Shown: one piece after another, positions 24,001 through 35,945 of the stretch
Numbering within the stretch: the stretch's first letter is position 1
Layout of the letters: every line of letters begins with the position of its first letter
Source: Leptidea sinapis
Lineage: Eukaryota; Arthropoda; Insecta; Lepidoptera; Pieridae
Assembly (NCBI RefSeq): GCF_905404315.1
Contig: NC_066266.1
Location: 3,107,501-3,171,500, forward strand
Length of the DNA: 64,000 nucleotides
Reading direction: 5' to 3'
Made by a program: the position numbers and the translations under genes
The notes under the pieces: model-generated
Told to the model about the DNA's origin: nothing
Database searches by the model: none
The model's input: only the letters and a program-made list of their open reading frames with translations

Positions 24001-26700
24001 AGTTTCATTTACATTTTTGCTTCGAGTGTGCATGGTTTTGCATGTTTCTGTGTTTTTTACAATAGAAATCCATCTTATACGAAAAAAATCACGGTAAATA
24101 TAAGATATTTTAGCACTTATTAGGCTAGTAGTAAGTGTCATTGCGATGTCAATTATATATGAATAGATTGAAAAAGGGACAGATTTTTTAAAATATATTC
24201 TTGAAAAATAATTCTGATTGGCCTACTGATCTAAATCATGTGCTTATACAGACCAGTGTTATGGTTTCACAATGAATATGCATATTTTTGTATAAAAGCA
24301 TCAACCATTATTCAAATTTGGTTGCTTAGGGAACGACTTACATTTCAATGATACTCAACATTGTCAACGCCACTGGTCGGTAGAAAGTCATCCAGATATG
24401 ATATTAAGTTAATAATCTTTTTTTTTCTTTTTAGGAGTTAGAATGTGTGTAAATTGTGTGATTAACTGTGGTAGCATGCCTATATAACTGTTTATGGTAT
24501 GTTACATTGCATTTTTGCTAACATTTACAGCTCTGCGCGGCATACTGAAACTTGGTAGTACTTGTTAAAAAGATCTATGTTTGATTTTATCATAATATTT
24601 TTACAATAGCATAATAATAGTAATTTCTTCATATAATTACATAGCGTAAACAGTATAATAGAACAACGCAATAGAGTCCTAAATAGCTGACGTAATAAAC
24701 TAATAAATAGATGCATATCTTTTTCTCTCATAGGTATTTACAAAGTGAATAAATGTTTTAGAGTAATATAGAATTTGATGTCGTGATAGCATTTTAAGTT
24801 TCTTTTTTCTAAATTAAAATCTCTCCATTCATAAAATCATTACTTTTAACTTTGATTTCACAATCAAAGTCTTTTTATTGTATAAAAATTATGTTCTTAA
24901 AGAAAGGGAATGGATAGAAAATTTAAATCAATGTGAGTGTAGTAAAGTTTGAGCAAGTTAATACTGTAAGCACCTGTTAACACTGTCTGATTTATTTTTG
25001 ATTGTCCCTTGTTTTAGATACTTAAAATGTTAATGTAGACGGTTTAAGTTTGTAGTGAGGTGAGCATAGTTACATCCAGAAAAATTCATAAACTTAAAAG
25101 TTTTGGGTCATACAAGTAGCTTTAAATTGCTCGAGCTTTTTACTATGAATTGGCGGAAAATGCGATCAGTGTGTTTCAATTATTGAATATGTTTTGTAAA
25201 TCACTTACACACTACATGCACAAAACCATGTCTTTGCTTCATACATACAGCACTCTCAAAACAAAATAATTCAATAAATATGTGTTTAAGAAAAATATTG
25301 ACATATAATAAGGTAATGTAACAGAGAGTAATTTTAGTTTTTCTTTCGTTATTCTTAGCTTTATCATTCATTGGTATTAGGTAGTAGTTACATGTTTAAC
25401 ATTAAATACATGTCAACACAAATATTCTTTCATTTCTACACCACATGAATCCTTACACCGGATAGAGTCACTCACTGCTGTAAAACTGAATGTTGTTATA
25501 GTGATATACTATCTAATTAACCTGCAGCCTATTTCACTTGTTGGTATTTATCACTATAAAGTACAAATTGAACTGCCGTGAATAACATAGATATGTTATA
25601 ATAAAATGTTAAAGGTTTTTGTATGTTTACTTAGCGAAGCTTTAATGGCTTGGGTAAATCTCCGTTAACATGTATTATTGATATAACGAACTGTTGTTTA
25701 GTGGTATATCTCATTGATATAGAAGTTATGCAATACAAACTATAACTAAATACAATACATTGTTACATAAAAAATACCATAATTGTGTCAATACACAAGA
25801 TTACTTGAAAATATTAAAGCTTCATGAAAAACTACACAGATATACTATCATGCGATGATTGTTCAATCCAACATGATTCATTGAGAAATCAAATATTATA
25901 ACAAAAATTACGCATTAAACAAGATGGTGCACGTAAGTACAGCCACAGTTAACTCTGCACTTTCTTGATGACTTCATGGCAAAATATTTAGTGTTGATTT
26001 AGTACTTACGACGCGTCGAAGGCGACAATGGTAGAACCAAACCTATTCGGCGAGTTAATATCTTATGATTTAAAACGTCATTGGGAAGGCATTCATAAAA
26101 ATATTTTTTGTTAAAAGCTTGTAAAAAAAATTGATTGTTTTATGAATCTGATCAAATTTGATGGTGACCTTATTAGAATTTGGAGATTCTTTGCAATTAT
26201 AGTAGCACAACGTCACAGACTGTTGTTACACAGTACGTACATATAAACATTATTATTAATTTATGAAGTGTTTCCTAAAATGGTCTCATTATAATTAATT
26301 GTTGAATAAGTAAATGGCAAGAGAGAATGATTTGTAAATAAATGAAACTTTGTATTTTTTGTGAATTGATATGTATTCATAAAATACGTATTAAAGCTGC
26401 ACGATGTATATTAATAGATAATAAAAGGTGTTTTCAAAATTTTGTTTGATTATGAACGCTGAACATATATGTACACCTGCAAGCGAAATATTCTTTAGGT
26501 ACTGAGGTCTTTACATATGATGTTGCCATTCTGCAGGACTGACCATTTTAAATAGATAATTTTGTGACTACTAATTTAGTATTAACCTATCTTATCTTAT
26601 GTAAGGTGGAGTTCTTTTTTTAAATCAGCCTATGGTTTTTTTGATTAGCTGTAAATTTTCGTTGCATTTGAAACTTTTTTGTCATCGTGGATACCTAAGT
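21028..26700 (+). other. Probable long 3' UTR and downstream region of hnRNP L
   Basis: AT-rich, with no gene and unusually few recognisable repeats compared with the rest of the window. AATAAA signals occur at 21828, 22206, 22553 and 26337 among others, so the polyadenylation site cannot be chosen by eye. hnRNP L mRNAs are known for long 3' UTRs; the extent here is inference. Confidence 0.45.
22961..23008 (+). repeat. CA-rich cluster
   Basis: AACACACAAACACACAT, then after a short gap GACACACACACAGGCACA. CA-rich RNA is the known target of hnRNP L, and the cluster lies 1.9 kb after this hnRNP L stop codon. Confidence 0.7.
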
Positions 26701-26723
26701 TAAAAATTTGATCATATAATATA

Positions 26724-26990
26724 ACTAGCAGTTGCCCGCGACTTCGTCCGCCCACAATTTCTGATTTCCTATGAGAATATTTTCCTGCTGGAAGGGCAAT
26801 CAAACTTATGGACAAAAGTCCTCCCGCTAGTAAAACCTGTCTTCATAGTTCATACCTAAAGAGGTTTTTTATATAGAGGATTTTTATTTTGGAATAAACA
26901 GCTGACACTTCTATTTTTCCAAACTTCCCCGTAAACGAAATTTATTATATTATTAAGCCTCACCGTAGGTATAACTGGTCACGAAAGAAG
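26724..26990 (+). mobile_element. Non-autonomous element remnant
   Basis: Begins ACTAGCAGTTGCCCGCGACT followed by TCGTCCGCC, a very common lepidopteran repeat terminus. Its nearness to Helitron helicase pieces suggests a Helitron-related element. Confidence 0.45.
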
Positions 26991-27239
26991 CAATTTATGA
27001 GATGTACACCGGCTGTTTTCAAAGTTTAATTCTGGGTTTATTATTATAATCATATTATTGAGTAGTGTAATTTCTTAACCAGAAATTATTGCTATGTTTA
27101 AATTGCAATTGGTAATACGATGGTATGGAAAAAAATAATTGACAGCACTATTTTTTAAAACTTACCTATAAAAAACATTTCTTGTTCTTCTTTCTGGTTA
27201 AGAAAAATCTGGTGAACTGACCATGCAAGAAACAATCAT

Positions 27240-27800
27240 TTCTGAGACCTATACCGGCTAGTTTCAAAGTTTGGCCCTGTGCTTTATTAATTGCCATCGC
27301 GTAGCTAAACCTGAAATGGCAGACGTTTCAATTCAAATTGGTAATCCTAGGGATAAAGACTTGTTTTTCCTTGGTTGACGCCTGTAAAAATTGTGGCTTC
27401 GACTGATGCAGGGTAGGTAGCAATATTGGGGTAGATTCTGTCTATTAAGTTAGTCAGATCTCTCACAACAGGACCAAGATTACTGTAGATGTTTATTTTA
27501 CATCCCTCTTCCAAAATGTTTCCATCACCAATGTCTAGCAACAAATTGGAGAACTCCTCCACCTTTCATTAATGTTGACCAAAGACACCCATATTTACTT
27601 TTAAGGACAAAAATATATTAACTTTAGGCCATAGAACTGATGACTTAAGGCAAGCCTTCACTTCATCTGCACGTGTCCCTCGTGGGACAACTGGAAACGT
27701 CTCTCTGAAGTCAACAGCCAATAGTACAGTGACTCCACCCATAAGTCGGTTACAATTCCTTATATCTTGGAGAGTCCTATTAATTTCTAAGTAAAACAAT
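27240..27800 (-). pseudogene. Helitron PIF1-like helicase fragment, broken
   Basis: The reverse strand encodes, in shifting frames, DIRNCNRLMGGVTVLLAVDF, then FPVVPRGTRADEVKACLKSS, LLDIGDGNILEEG, VVRDLTNLIDRIYPNI and finally AMAINKAQGQTLKLAG. These are ordered pieces of the Helitron helicase carboxyl half, including the conserved late motif with NKAQGQT. Helitron Rep/helicase proteins are rolling-circle transposases of well over 1000 residues, so this is a small decayed remnant. Frames break around 27300 and 27565. Confidence 0.82.
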
Positions 27801-28547
27801 TTTTTTATTTAATAATTTTATCATCGAAAGGCGTAGGTGTCGAAGGTACTTTAATTATATGGGTACCTATCCAAAAACTACCACTACGGTTGAACATCAT
27901 AAGAATGTCTACTCCCTAAAAAGACCTACCAAACTTCAATTTAACAATATTTAAAACTTTCCCATACAAAATTTCATCGCCTATTTAACAGATTTTCCAA
28001 AATAACGGTTAGATACAGATTTTCATTATTTATAGCGAGTAACCTAAATTACGATTTTTACGTCTCTAACTTCAAAAACATAGGAGTTTCATACAAACTT
28101 CCGACCACCATTTCACCCCGTTTCGGGTAGGGGATTTTATTAGCATTATTTTTTCTTGCTTTGCTCTCTATAAAGAACCTACATTTCCAATTTCAAGTTG
28201 AAATAACTACAGTTACAACTTTTCTAAAGAAACTTTACCCCCCCCCCCCCCCATTTTACCACCCTTAAAAGAGGATTTCCCAAAATGACTTACGCAGTTT
28301 TTTATTATTTAAAGCTAATAACCTAAATGTCGATTATCACGTCTCTAACTTCAAAAACATAGGAATTTCATACAACATTCGACCCCCCCTTTCACCCCCT
28401 TAGGGGAGGAGTTTCTCAAATCCGTTTCTTAGCTGATACCTAGTCCTAGAAAGAACCTACCTTCCAAATTCGAAGTATGTAGGCTTTGTAGTTTCTGAGA
28501 TTTCGTGATGAGTCAATTACCGGTGGAAATCTCTATTATATAATACT
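27801..28547. repeat. Repeat-derived sequence with a poly-C tract
   Basis: Two paragraphs of diverged text share TTTTACGTCTCTAACTTCAA or CACGTCTCTAACTTCAAAAA and CATAGGA(G/A)TTTCATACAA, so it contains an internal duplication about 260-280 bases apart. A run of about 14 C lies at 28237-28251. Probably an untranslated part of a transposon. Confidence 0.55.
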
Positions 28548-28998
28548 AGCTGACCACACAGACGTTGTTCTGTATAAAATAAATAAAGTAATGTTTTTAT
28601 ATGAATTTGTCAATAATATATCATAACATCAAAAATTACCTACTTCGTAAAATATGCACCCTGCTGTCGTAATAAAATTGTTTCACAGCAGAACTGTCAA
28701 ACAGTGCGTCAGTCAATTCTCTCCTAGAAATTATGTATGGACACATCAAAGGAAAAACAATTTTGTTGTTTTTATTTAATTTAGCAGCATTTTCCTATTT
28801 ATTCACCTTTTAAACCTTCTCTGGACTTCTACAAATAATTCAAGACTAAAATTAGCCAAATCGGTCCAGCCGTTCTCGAGTTTTAGCGAGACTAACGAAC
28901 AGCAATTCATTTTTATATATATAGATACACTAACGAACAGCAATTCATTTTTATATAATATATAGATAGACTAACGAATAGCAATTCATTTTTATATA
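28548..28998 (+). mobile_element. Non-autonomous element with triplicated 3' end
   Basis: Contains AAATCGGTCCAGCCGTTCTC and GAGTTTTAGCGAGACTAACG, also present at 54870-55118. The end ACTAACGAACAGCAATTCAT plus a TATA run is repeated three times (from about 28891, 28928 and 28970), the third copy reading GAATAG. Confidence 0.75.
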
Positions 28999-29116
28999 TA
29001 TAGATTGAAGGATGGCATGGTTCGTGGCACAAACGGCACGCAACATCAACGAGCAATGATTGCCAATTCTTACTTTTCTCAGCAGAATAGGTACAGAAAT
29101 AAGGTATTTTGATATT

Positions 29117-29420
29117 TTTATGGAAAAGGAGGATGCGAGCGTACGGGTCACTTGATTTGAAGTGATTACCACCACCCACATTCTCTTGTAACATCACAGG
29201 AATCACGGAAGAATTGCCCACCTGTTGAAAGGTGTATCCGCTTTTTTTCAAGGCACCCATGTCGTATCGTCCTAGACACACCGCACAAGGAAGCTCATTC
29301 CACAGCTTTGTTGTATGTGGATGAAAGTTTCTTGAAACGAGGATGCAACACATGTAGATGGTGGAGATGATTTACTAATTTTGGGGCGTGCGAAGATGGA
29401 ATTTGGCGGCAAGAATCATA
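29117..29420 (-). mobile_element. Jockey-type LINE RT end, antisense
   Basis: The reverse strand encodes SRNFHPHTTKLWNELPCAV and then a decayed GRYDMGALKKSGYTF, followed by the family 3' end. Same family as 50704-51100 and 61327-61700. 5'-truncated. Confidence 0.75.
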
Positions 29421-29744
29421 AAATATTTACATACAATTATTGGTAATTCCCTGAAATATATTCAATTTGTTAATATTTGTAGTTTAGACTTAGACATCTT
29501 TTCCGGGTATCTTTTTGGTATATGTAGTGTACGAGGACATCAACATATCTTTGTATGACAGTTTTGTCAAATTATAAATGTGGCTAAATTGGACTTTTTT
29601 GTCTGTGTTAATTTGACTAAATATATTGACTTTCAAAAGACATAACAATAGTTTTAATGTAAATAAAAATCAATTTTTGAGCATGAATTTTTATCCTTTA
29701 GTGGTGATACATGAATCAGCCTAGAGGAAATGACACTATGATAA

Positions 29745-29990
29745 TAAGGGACGAGACGAACAGGATGTTCAGCTGATGGTAATTGATACGATCTGCCCAT
29801 TTCAATGCAGTGCCGCTCAGGATTCTCGAAAAACCCAAATATTCTGAGCGGCACTACAATTGCGCATTAATTGCAACTACAATTGCAAATTAATGTTTAC
29901 ACATTACTGCTCCACGGCAGAAATAGGCGCCGTTATGGTACACATATACTAGCCGGCATCCTGTGCAAAGGAGCCTCACATTGGTAAAGG
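29745..29990 (-). mobile_element. LINE 3'-end repeat family C, antisense
   Basis: Reverse complement of the family at 18960: ACATTACTGCTCCACGGCAG, AATAGGCGCCGTTATGGTAC, GCCGGCATCCTGTGCAAAGG. Contains an internal near-duplication of CAACTACAATTGC. Confidence 0.7.
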
Positions 29991-31057
29991 GTTATTTGGT
30001 TTGTAAAATTCTTCACTACTCTCCCTTGCTACCAACTGGCGCCAATTCTCTTTCATTATCCTTTGTACGGAAAAGCTGAAAAAGATTAGCTTTTACAGAT
30101 TTGCGGTGTAAATAAGTATAAATGATCACTAGGTAACGATACGTCTGTACCAATACCGTGTAAATAGTGCTAGTTTGTAATTGTACACAAAATATAATAT
30201 TGCAACATCATCGTTTACTGTGCCTTTAAAAAAAGTGCGTCTCTATAGTTTTCATGTCTGACTGTGTGATTTATGCGTTCTTTCAGCTGTCTCATTCTGA
30301 CAAGCGGGAGAGAAAGGGATGTGAATACTTGTCAATAATTGTACCGTATTTAATGAAAAAAATTTCGTTTTGCTAAATTATTTAAGCTTTTTGCCTGCCC
30401 GTCTTATACAAATAAATTAAACTTATCGGTGATAAGTCATTCGATCTTTTTTTTGCGTCGTTAACGTATTGTTTGAGCACTTTTTTAAAGCACACTTAGA
30501 CTTGATGATTGACACTCAGTTGACACACGACTAAGGAGAAAAGTCTGCTTACATTGTCTTAAAGCACACTGTCAGACTTCGAATGATATGTTCGTATGTA
30601 TTAGAACGTCATTGACAGTATGGGCTAGTAATTTGCATGCCTCTGTCTTTATAGCTCTTATAATTACACGTAATTTCTTAGCTTCAATTAACTCAGTTTA
30701 TTTTAATCTGAGGACGTCGTAATAAATACAATCTGGCAAATGAAAGTTGAACCCAGCCATATAGAGGATTGCCAATAATAAATAAAATATCATCAATCAT
30801 TATGACAATGTCAATCAATCTGTTGTGTCTTGCTGTCACATCAAAGTTTGTTTACATTTCTTGAATATTTTTAAGTGAGCCATACATAGGCTGCACTAAA
30901 AGTATCGGGAATGGAATATTTCCGATGTTCCTGTCATATTAAAATCTTTTTAATTGAAAACTCCTTTGTTTTAAAAATCGTATACCATTTATTTGTTTAA
31001 AAAAAGATTATCGGTCTTGTCACAAGGTCTTGTCAAACTTGTTTAGTCGTTGAGAAA

Positions 31058-31325
31058 ATGGAATTGACTCGAGAAAATTCTAGAGCGATGATTTATTTTG
31101 ACTTTCGAAGTGGTTTAACACAAAAACAGTTTGTTGACCGGATGATTTCTGCATTTGGTGATGAAGCCCCATCCAAAACCACAATTTATCGCTGGTTTGC
31201 TGAATTTCAAAGTGGACGTGTCAAGCTCAGTGATGATCCCCGTCAAGGTCGTGCAAAAACTGCAGTCACCAAAGAAAACGTTGATGCTGTGCGTAAGCTG
31301 ATTGAGGAAGATCGACATGTGAGTT
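31058..31325 (+). pseudogene. Mariner transposase amino-terminal helix-turn-helix part
   Basis: ATG then ELTRENSRAMIYFDFRSGLT, then the helix-turn-helix words APSKTTIYRWFAEF and SDDPRQGRAKTAV, ending IEEDRHV where an insertion cuts the gene. This part normally binds the inverted termini. The frame is intact here but the protein is not: residues after DRHV come from the inserted repeat. Confidence 0.85.
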
Positions 31326-31508
31326 TGCCAGTGGGTGGCTCCTTTGCACCGGATGCCGGCTAGATTATGGGTACCACAACGGCGCCTATTTCTGCCGTGA
31401 AGCAGTAATGTGTAAGCATTACTGTGTTTCGGTCTGAAGGGCGCCGTAGCTAGTGAAATTACTGGGCAAATGAGACTTAACATTTCAGTCTCAAGGTGCC
31501 GAGCGCAA
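31325..31508 (+). mobile_element. LINE 3'-end repeat family C inserted in mariner 1
   Basis: GGATGCCGGCTAGATTATGG, GGCGCCTATTTCTGCCGTGA, TGTGTTTCGGTCTGAAGGGC. Nearly the same text is at 58738-58925. Exact target duplication not seen, and part of the mariner is missing at the junction. Confidence 0.75.
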
Positions 31509-31956
31509 TACAAATAATCTTGCATGAACAATGAGGTGTAAAAAAGTTGTTTTCCCGATGCATACCGCATTTGCTCTGTGAAAAGTAAAAAGCGGCTCGC
31601 GTTACTTGGTGCGTCAGAACTCTTGAAAGATTCCACGCAGGATCCTCAAATGCTGTATACAACATCGTATCAGGTGACGAACGCGTACGAACCCGAAACC
31701 GGTCACGAGTTCGTTCACGGAGTGTTGCAAAATAATGGTGGCCACGTTTGTCTCCAAAACCGGCCATGTTGCTACTATTCCTCTTGAGGGACAAATAACG
31801 GTTAATGCAGAACGGTATGCTAGCATTTGTTTGCCACAGTAAAGAGAACTGCAACCGCCGCATCATCCTCCATCACGACAATGCGAGTTCTCACACCGCG
31901 CACAGAACAAAAGAGTTTTTCGAGCAAAAAAACATAGAATTATTAGACCATCTGCC
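31509..31956 (+). pseudogene. Mariner transposase middle part, frameshifted
   Basis: Recognisable pieces in several frames: TIPLEGQ-like text, NCNRRIILHHDNASSHTAH (the second catalytic Asp region, HHDNA) and FEQKNIELLDHLP. Relative to a mariner, roughly 50 bases are missing at the left junction, and several frameshifts are present. Not functional. Confidence 0.8.
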
Positions 31957-32730
31957 TAGGGCTTCCAATCCCGCGTCCTGTATTCAATCTCGGCATTTGT
32001 GGGACTACGAATTTTTAATCCCGCGGGATCTCGGTATTTGCGGGATCCCGCATATTGAAAACAAGCACATTTTAAAACAATGAATTTATCAACTCCACAG
32101 TTATTTACGTACATATCAACATTAAAATGAGATAAATCAAATTATACTTTTTATTATCACAAAAAAAACAATAAAAATTTTGAATAAAAAGCAAAAAAAA
32201 CAAATCGTTTTCAAAAAATACACAACGCAAAATTACAAAATCAACCAAAAAAAAACACATTTTAAACTGATAAATTATTACTGAAGTATTAAGTTTTTCA
32301 GCTTTTAATATTAACTGAAAATGTTTGCGAAGGAAATACAACATTTCCAAACTGTCGTCTATGTCGCCAAACTACTGCGTATTTTACTCTATTGCCTGGC
32401 CAGAAAATGCCCTTTCTGCTTCCACACTTGTGGGCGGTATTCCTTTTAAGGGCTTGTACGTGAATGAATCTTTGATTTACGTACATACCCTTAAATTTTT
32501 ATTCTATTCTAAAAGGATGTATCAATAAACATCACGAAAATACGAAACAGTTAATAACTTGAGTTATTAAGAATAATAATTCCCTAGATTATCCTACTTT
32601 GCATCGCATGCACGCTTTTTTTTCAGTCCCGCGGATCCCGCGCCCGAAATCCCGCATCTCGCGGGATTGGAAAATGGTGCGGGATCACGCAATACCGAGA
32701 TCTCGGTATTGCGGGATTGGGAGCCCTACT
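31957..32730. mobile_element. hAT-like non-autonomous element inserted in mariner 1
   Basis: Inverted termini TAGGGCTTCCAATCCCGC (left) and, on the reverse strand, TAGGGCTCCCAATCCCGC (right). Flanks CATCTGCC (31949-31956) and GATCTGCC (32731-32738) form a 7-of-8 target duplication, and the mariner reading continues directly after the right flank. Subterminal parts repeat CCCGCGGGATCTCGG-like text. About 774 bases, AT-rich inside, no transposase. Confidence 0.82.
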
Positions 32731-32838
32731 GATCTGCCGTACAGCCCCGACCTAAGCCCTAATGATTTCTATACTTTCCCTAAAATAAAGAAATTTGCTT
32801 GGTCAGAGATTTTCATCACCTGAAGAACCTGTGGACGA
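32731..32838 (+). pseudogene. Mariner transposase, third catalytic region
   Basis: Encodes LPYSPDLSPNDFYTFPKIK, the conserved mariner block with the third catalytic Asp (SPND), and then a few more decayed codons before an antisense LINE joins. Confidence 0.82.
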
Positions 32839-33110
32839 AGAAGTCGGGTCTGTGATCTACGTTATGTGGGTATCGAGTTGGCTCGGAGGGAGCCATTACC
32901 GAGAAGTGTAGTGTGTCTGTCAGTAAGTCTAGCAGTCTGCCGTTTCTGTTAGGGAATCTGCTGTTCCAGCTGGCGTGTTTGGCGTTAAGATCGCCACCTA
33001 CAATAACAGCAGCCCCGTGGCCGATGCAATTGTATCGTATGTCAAGTAAGCTAGCCTGCGGTCGCTTGTGTAGACTCTAGGGTGAGTCGTATTTAACTTC
33101 TCAGGTATTA
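32836..33110 (-). mobile_element. LINE endonuclease fragment, antisense
   Basis: The reverse strand encodes WNSRFPNRNGRLLDLLTDTL, then HFSVMAPSEPTRYPHNVDHR and PDFFVH, typical of the apurinic-type endonuclease of jockey/R1-like LINEs. Upstream codons preserve a decayed GDLNAK-like stretch. Confidence 0.75.
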
Positions 33111-33360
33111 AAATATCACCAGTTGTCACTGATAAGATATCAAAAATAACAGTGACAAGTATTAGGAGTATTTTAGTAACGACTGTTATTTGAGTAACAA
33201 CTTTTACTGAACAAGTATTTTAGTAACGACAGATATTTGAGTAACAACTGTTACTAAACAAGTATTTAATAACAACTAGTAATTTTTGTTACTGAACAAA
33301 TCATTGGGATTAGAAGTATTAAAGTAAGTATGTAGATAACAACTAGTATTTTGTTACAGC
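33110..33360. repeat. Imperfect tandem repeat of TAACAAC/GTTACT words
   Basis: ACAAGTATTTTAGTAACGAC and TATTTGAGTAACAAC recur about every 45-60 bases four times, with drift. Simple local duplication. Confidence 0.6.
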
Positions 33361-34309
33361 TATAATTATTGTGTGATTTTTAGGTTTATTATATCATTTT
33401 TAATTGAATTGGTAATAAAATAGGTATGGTTTAACTCTTCTTTTAAATGTGGGATAAGAAAAACCCTGTTTATATTGTCTACCGAATATTTTTTTTCAGA
33501 CACAGTCGTAAATAATAAATACATCACTTTAATACATTTATGAAACATACTATTGTTTAGATAAGATAGGTAGATAATTAAAATATTAAAGTAAAGAAAA
33601 TCCTACCTAATATTTTTGTTTTTAAATTATTTGTATGATAAGGACAGGACACATTTTAATCATGTACTAGGTTAGAATCACTGTATAAGCATAAGTAGTA
33701 TTATTATTAATATAATTAATACGAAAGTACTTATAATGATTATTTTTATAACATCAAACACTAAAAACATATAAAAAAAAAGTATAAAATAATTACCTAC
33801 CTAGGACAATACAGTTTTACCTCAACAGAACTTTTGAAATTCGAAGTTACCACAAGAGAAAGTACTACGTAATACTTACAGATGGCGCTAACAAGTAACA
33901 CCAAACAACGAAAAATATACAATATTAAAGGTACGCTCCAGTATAGTAGCTACTAGCTACGAGACTCCCGTCGATGCTCGCAGCTCGATCGACGCAGTGC
34001 TGCAAACCCGAACTTTAGAAAATTTGTTATGATTAGATTAAGATTATGTTCCAAATGTTGGTAGAATGTAAAATACAAAATTGGTAGAACTACCACCTCA
34101 ATTTAGAAATTATTTAAGATTAAAAATGCATGAACTGTTCTTAAAATGTTTATTTTTGGAAATTATACATATTTTTATTGAAAAATTTTATCATAATTTT
34201 ATTAATTTAATTAAAGTCAGTTTTAAATTTGTCAAAAATGTAACTACATACATATTTATAGGTGGGATGTGCTTGAGTAGCACGCGCGACTTGACCGGCG
34301 GGAGCGGGG

Positions 34310-35300
34310 CGGCGGGAGGACACGATTTCAAAAATAACAATAATCGTAACTAGAATTAGATTAATTAATAGGTTGTCTGAGAATACGCAATTATTTTTAT
34401 ACTTTTTAGTCCATAATATTATATCTATTGTTTTGGAAAAGTGTTTTGGAATCGGTCGTTTTTTGGTTAATTTTTTTTGTGATTTTATTGTTTTGAAGCA
34501 TATTTGGTGTGAGATACAGATGTCTTTCAACTTATAAAAGTTAAGGCCATGGTTGGGTGTTGTGTGTTTGGTAGCCGTAGTGAATGTAAAAATCCAGGAG
34601 TTAGCTTCCTCGTAAGTATTGCTTTTCACCTAACATTTTCAATGTAATTCGTAACAAGCTCGTATGTCGCTCGTAATTCTATTTGAAATATTCTTTTCAA
34701 AAGTTTTGATTTTTCGTCCATAGTCCCTATTTTCAGTAAATTTGTTTTAATCTTAATAGACATAACTTATAACAGTGACAACTAATATGTGGCCATAACA
34801 TGGATATATGTGTAGTTGTATGAAGTAAGGAAATAAGAACGACATTTGTACCTTTTCCTGTGATTGACAATAAAACAAGGAACATGATGTAAGGATAATT
34901 GAAGTTGCAGTTAAAATTTATTCATGTAACTGAATAAATTTCCCGCTGTCACCTGTCGCCTCGTCACGTCGCACAAGTGCGACACAAGCACATATCACCT
35001 ATAACTTGACTTCACTAAAATGTATGTAGTTACAAACCCACATTGCCTGACACCTATTCCAAAAATAATAATAATTGTAACTACATAACATTGTCGTAAT
35101 AATTTGTTTATAATTTAGGTAGTCTAATTTTTAAAATATAATTTTACTTAGGACAACTTTAAAAATAATTTTTGGATAAGATTATTAATTTGTAGAAGAA
35201 AACGCTTTACTATTTTTTTACTTTTTAGTGCATATTATATCTTTTTGGAAAAGTTTTTTTGAAGTCTGTTGTTTTTTTGTACTTTTTTTAAGATTTCAAG
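34310..35300. repeat. Partial direct duplication
   Basis: Text around 34320-34480 (AAAAATAACAATAATCGTAA, ACTTTTTAGTCCATAATATT, TTTTGGAAAAGTGTTTT) recurs diverged around 35055-35280 (AAAAATAATAATAATTGTAA, ACTTTTTAGTGCATATTATA, TTTTGGAAAAGTTTTTT). Suggests an old tandem copy that includes the region before the THAP-like exon. Confidence 0.55.
34549..34611 (+). pseudogene. THAP-like first exon, copy 1 (candidate)
   Basis: ATG then VGCCVFGSRSECKNPGVSF and a good GTAAGT donor at 34612. The pattern (paired Cys near the start, then SR.ECKNPGVSF) resembles the start of a THAP zinc finger, but the usual second Cys after GCxx is Ser here and no C-x2-H part was found nearby. A second copy lies in opposite orientation at 36727. 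Could be a real first exon, a transposon-borne exon, or a pseudogene. Confidence 0.35.
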
Positions 35301-35639
35301 TGAATCTGAAGTACAACTGAAGACCTACTAAACGTGCTGCTGTTTAATGAAACCAACGAAGTCAGGGAGATACGCCTATCTCAATAGAGCAAATTTACTT
35401 CGAGGACAATTTAAAAAGAGAATTTCCAAGAGTGCAAAAATAGATAGAACGTTGCGCCATGGTGCGATTCAGCAAGGAACGTAAGCGCATTGCAATATGA
35501 TTACAGACAGTTAGAAATTCTGCTACAATTACGGAGTAAAGTAATTATGCTGTTAAGGGGTTCCATTGATCATCACATTCGACCATGACAATTACTTGAG
35601 CATAACGACGTTACGGTAGACGACTGAAATATCCGGATA

Positions 35640-35945
35640 GCATATAAAAAATTTAGCCGAGTATCTTTAATTTCCCCTAAGAATTGAGGATTTCTGTTAC
35701 TTTTGATGGATCCCGTAATAAGAACTTAATCAAACTCTCGTCAAACTAGCCTTAACTAGCCTTTCCAATAAAAAAAAATCATCAAATCGGTTGGGGTGAT
35801 ATTGAATTAGTCGTCCATTTGTCGCACACATATTTAATGCGAATTTAAGACTTATATGGTTTTCTCATGGATGCCATTTTAAGAACTAGACCAACTTAAA
35901 ATGGAACAGGACCACACGGGAAGCACCATCTTTCTAATAAAAAAG
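35640..35945 (+). repeat. Dispersed repeat, two diverged units
   Basis: Units contain AATTGAGGATTTCTGTTACT, TTTGATGGATCCCGTAATAA and AAAAAATCATCAAATCGGTT; the second has CTCATGGATGCCATTTTAAG. Recognised as a type of text common in lepidopteran introns; class unknown. Confidence 0.4.

Larger units (their letters stand above)
30885..32838 (+). mobile_element. Mariner transposon 1, interrupted three times
   Basis: Begins at a TA with a terminus carrying GCACTAAAAGTATCGGGAAT. It encodes a decayed mariner transposase split into blocks 31058-31325, 31509-31956 and 32731-32838. Breaks are the family C insertion (31325-31508), the hAT-like insertion (31957-32730), and loss of the 3' end at an antisense LINE from about 32836. 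The right inverted terminus is absent. Confidence 0.85.

Noticed and set aside
31058..31363. SETMAR-like domesticated transposase
   Set aside because: No SET domain precedes it, a mariner terminus lies just upstream, and the coding region is interrupted three times.
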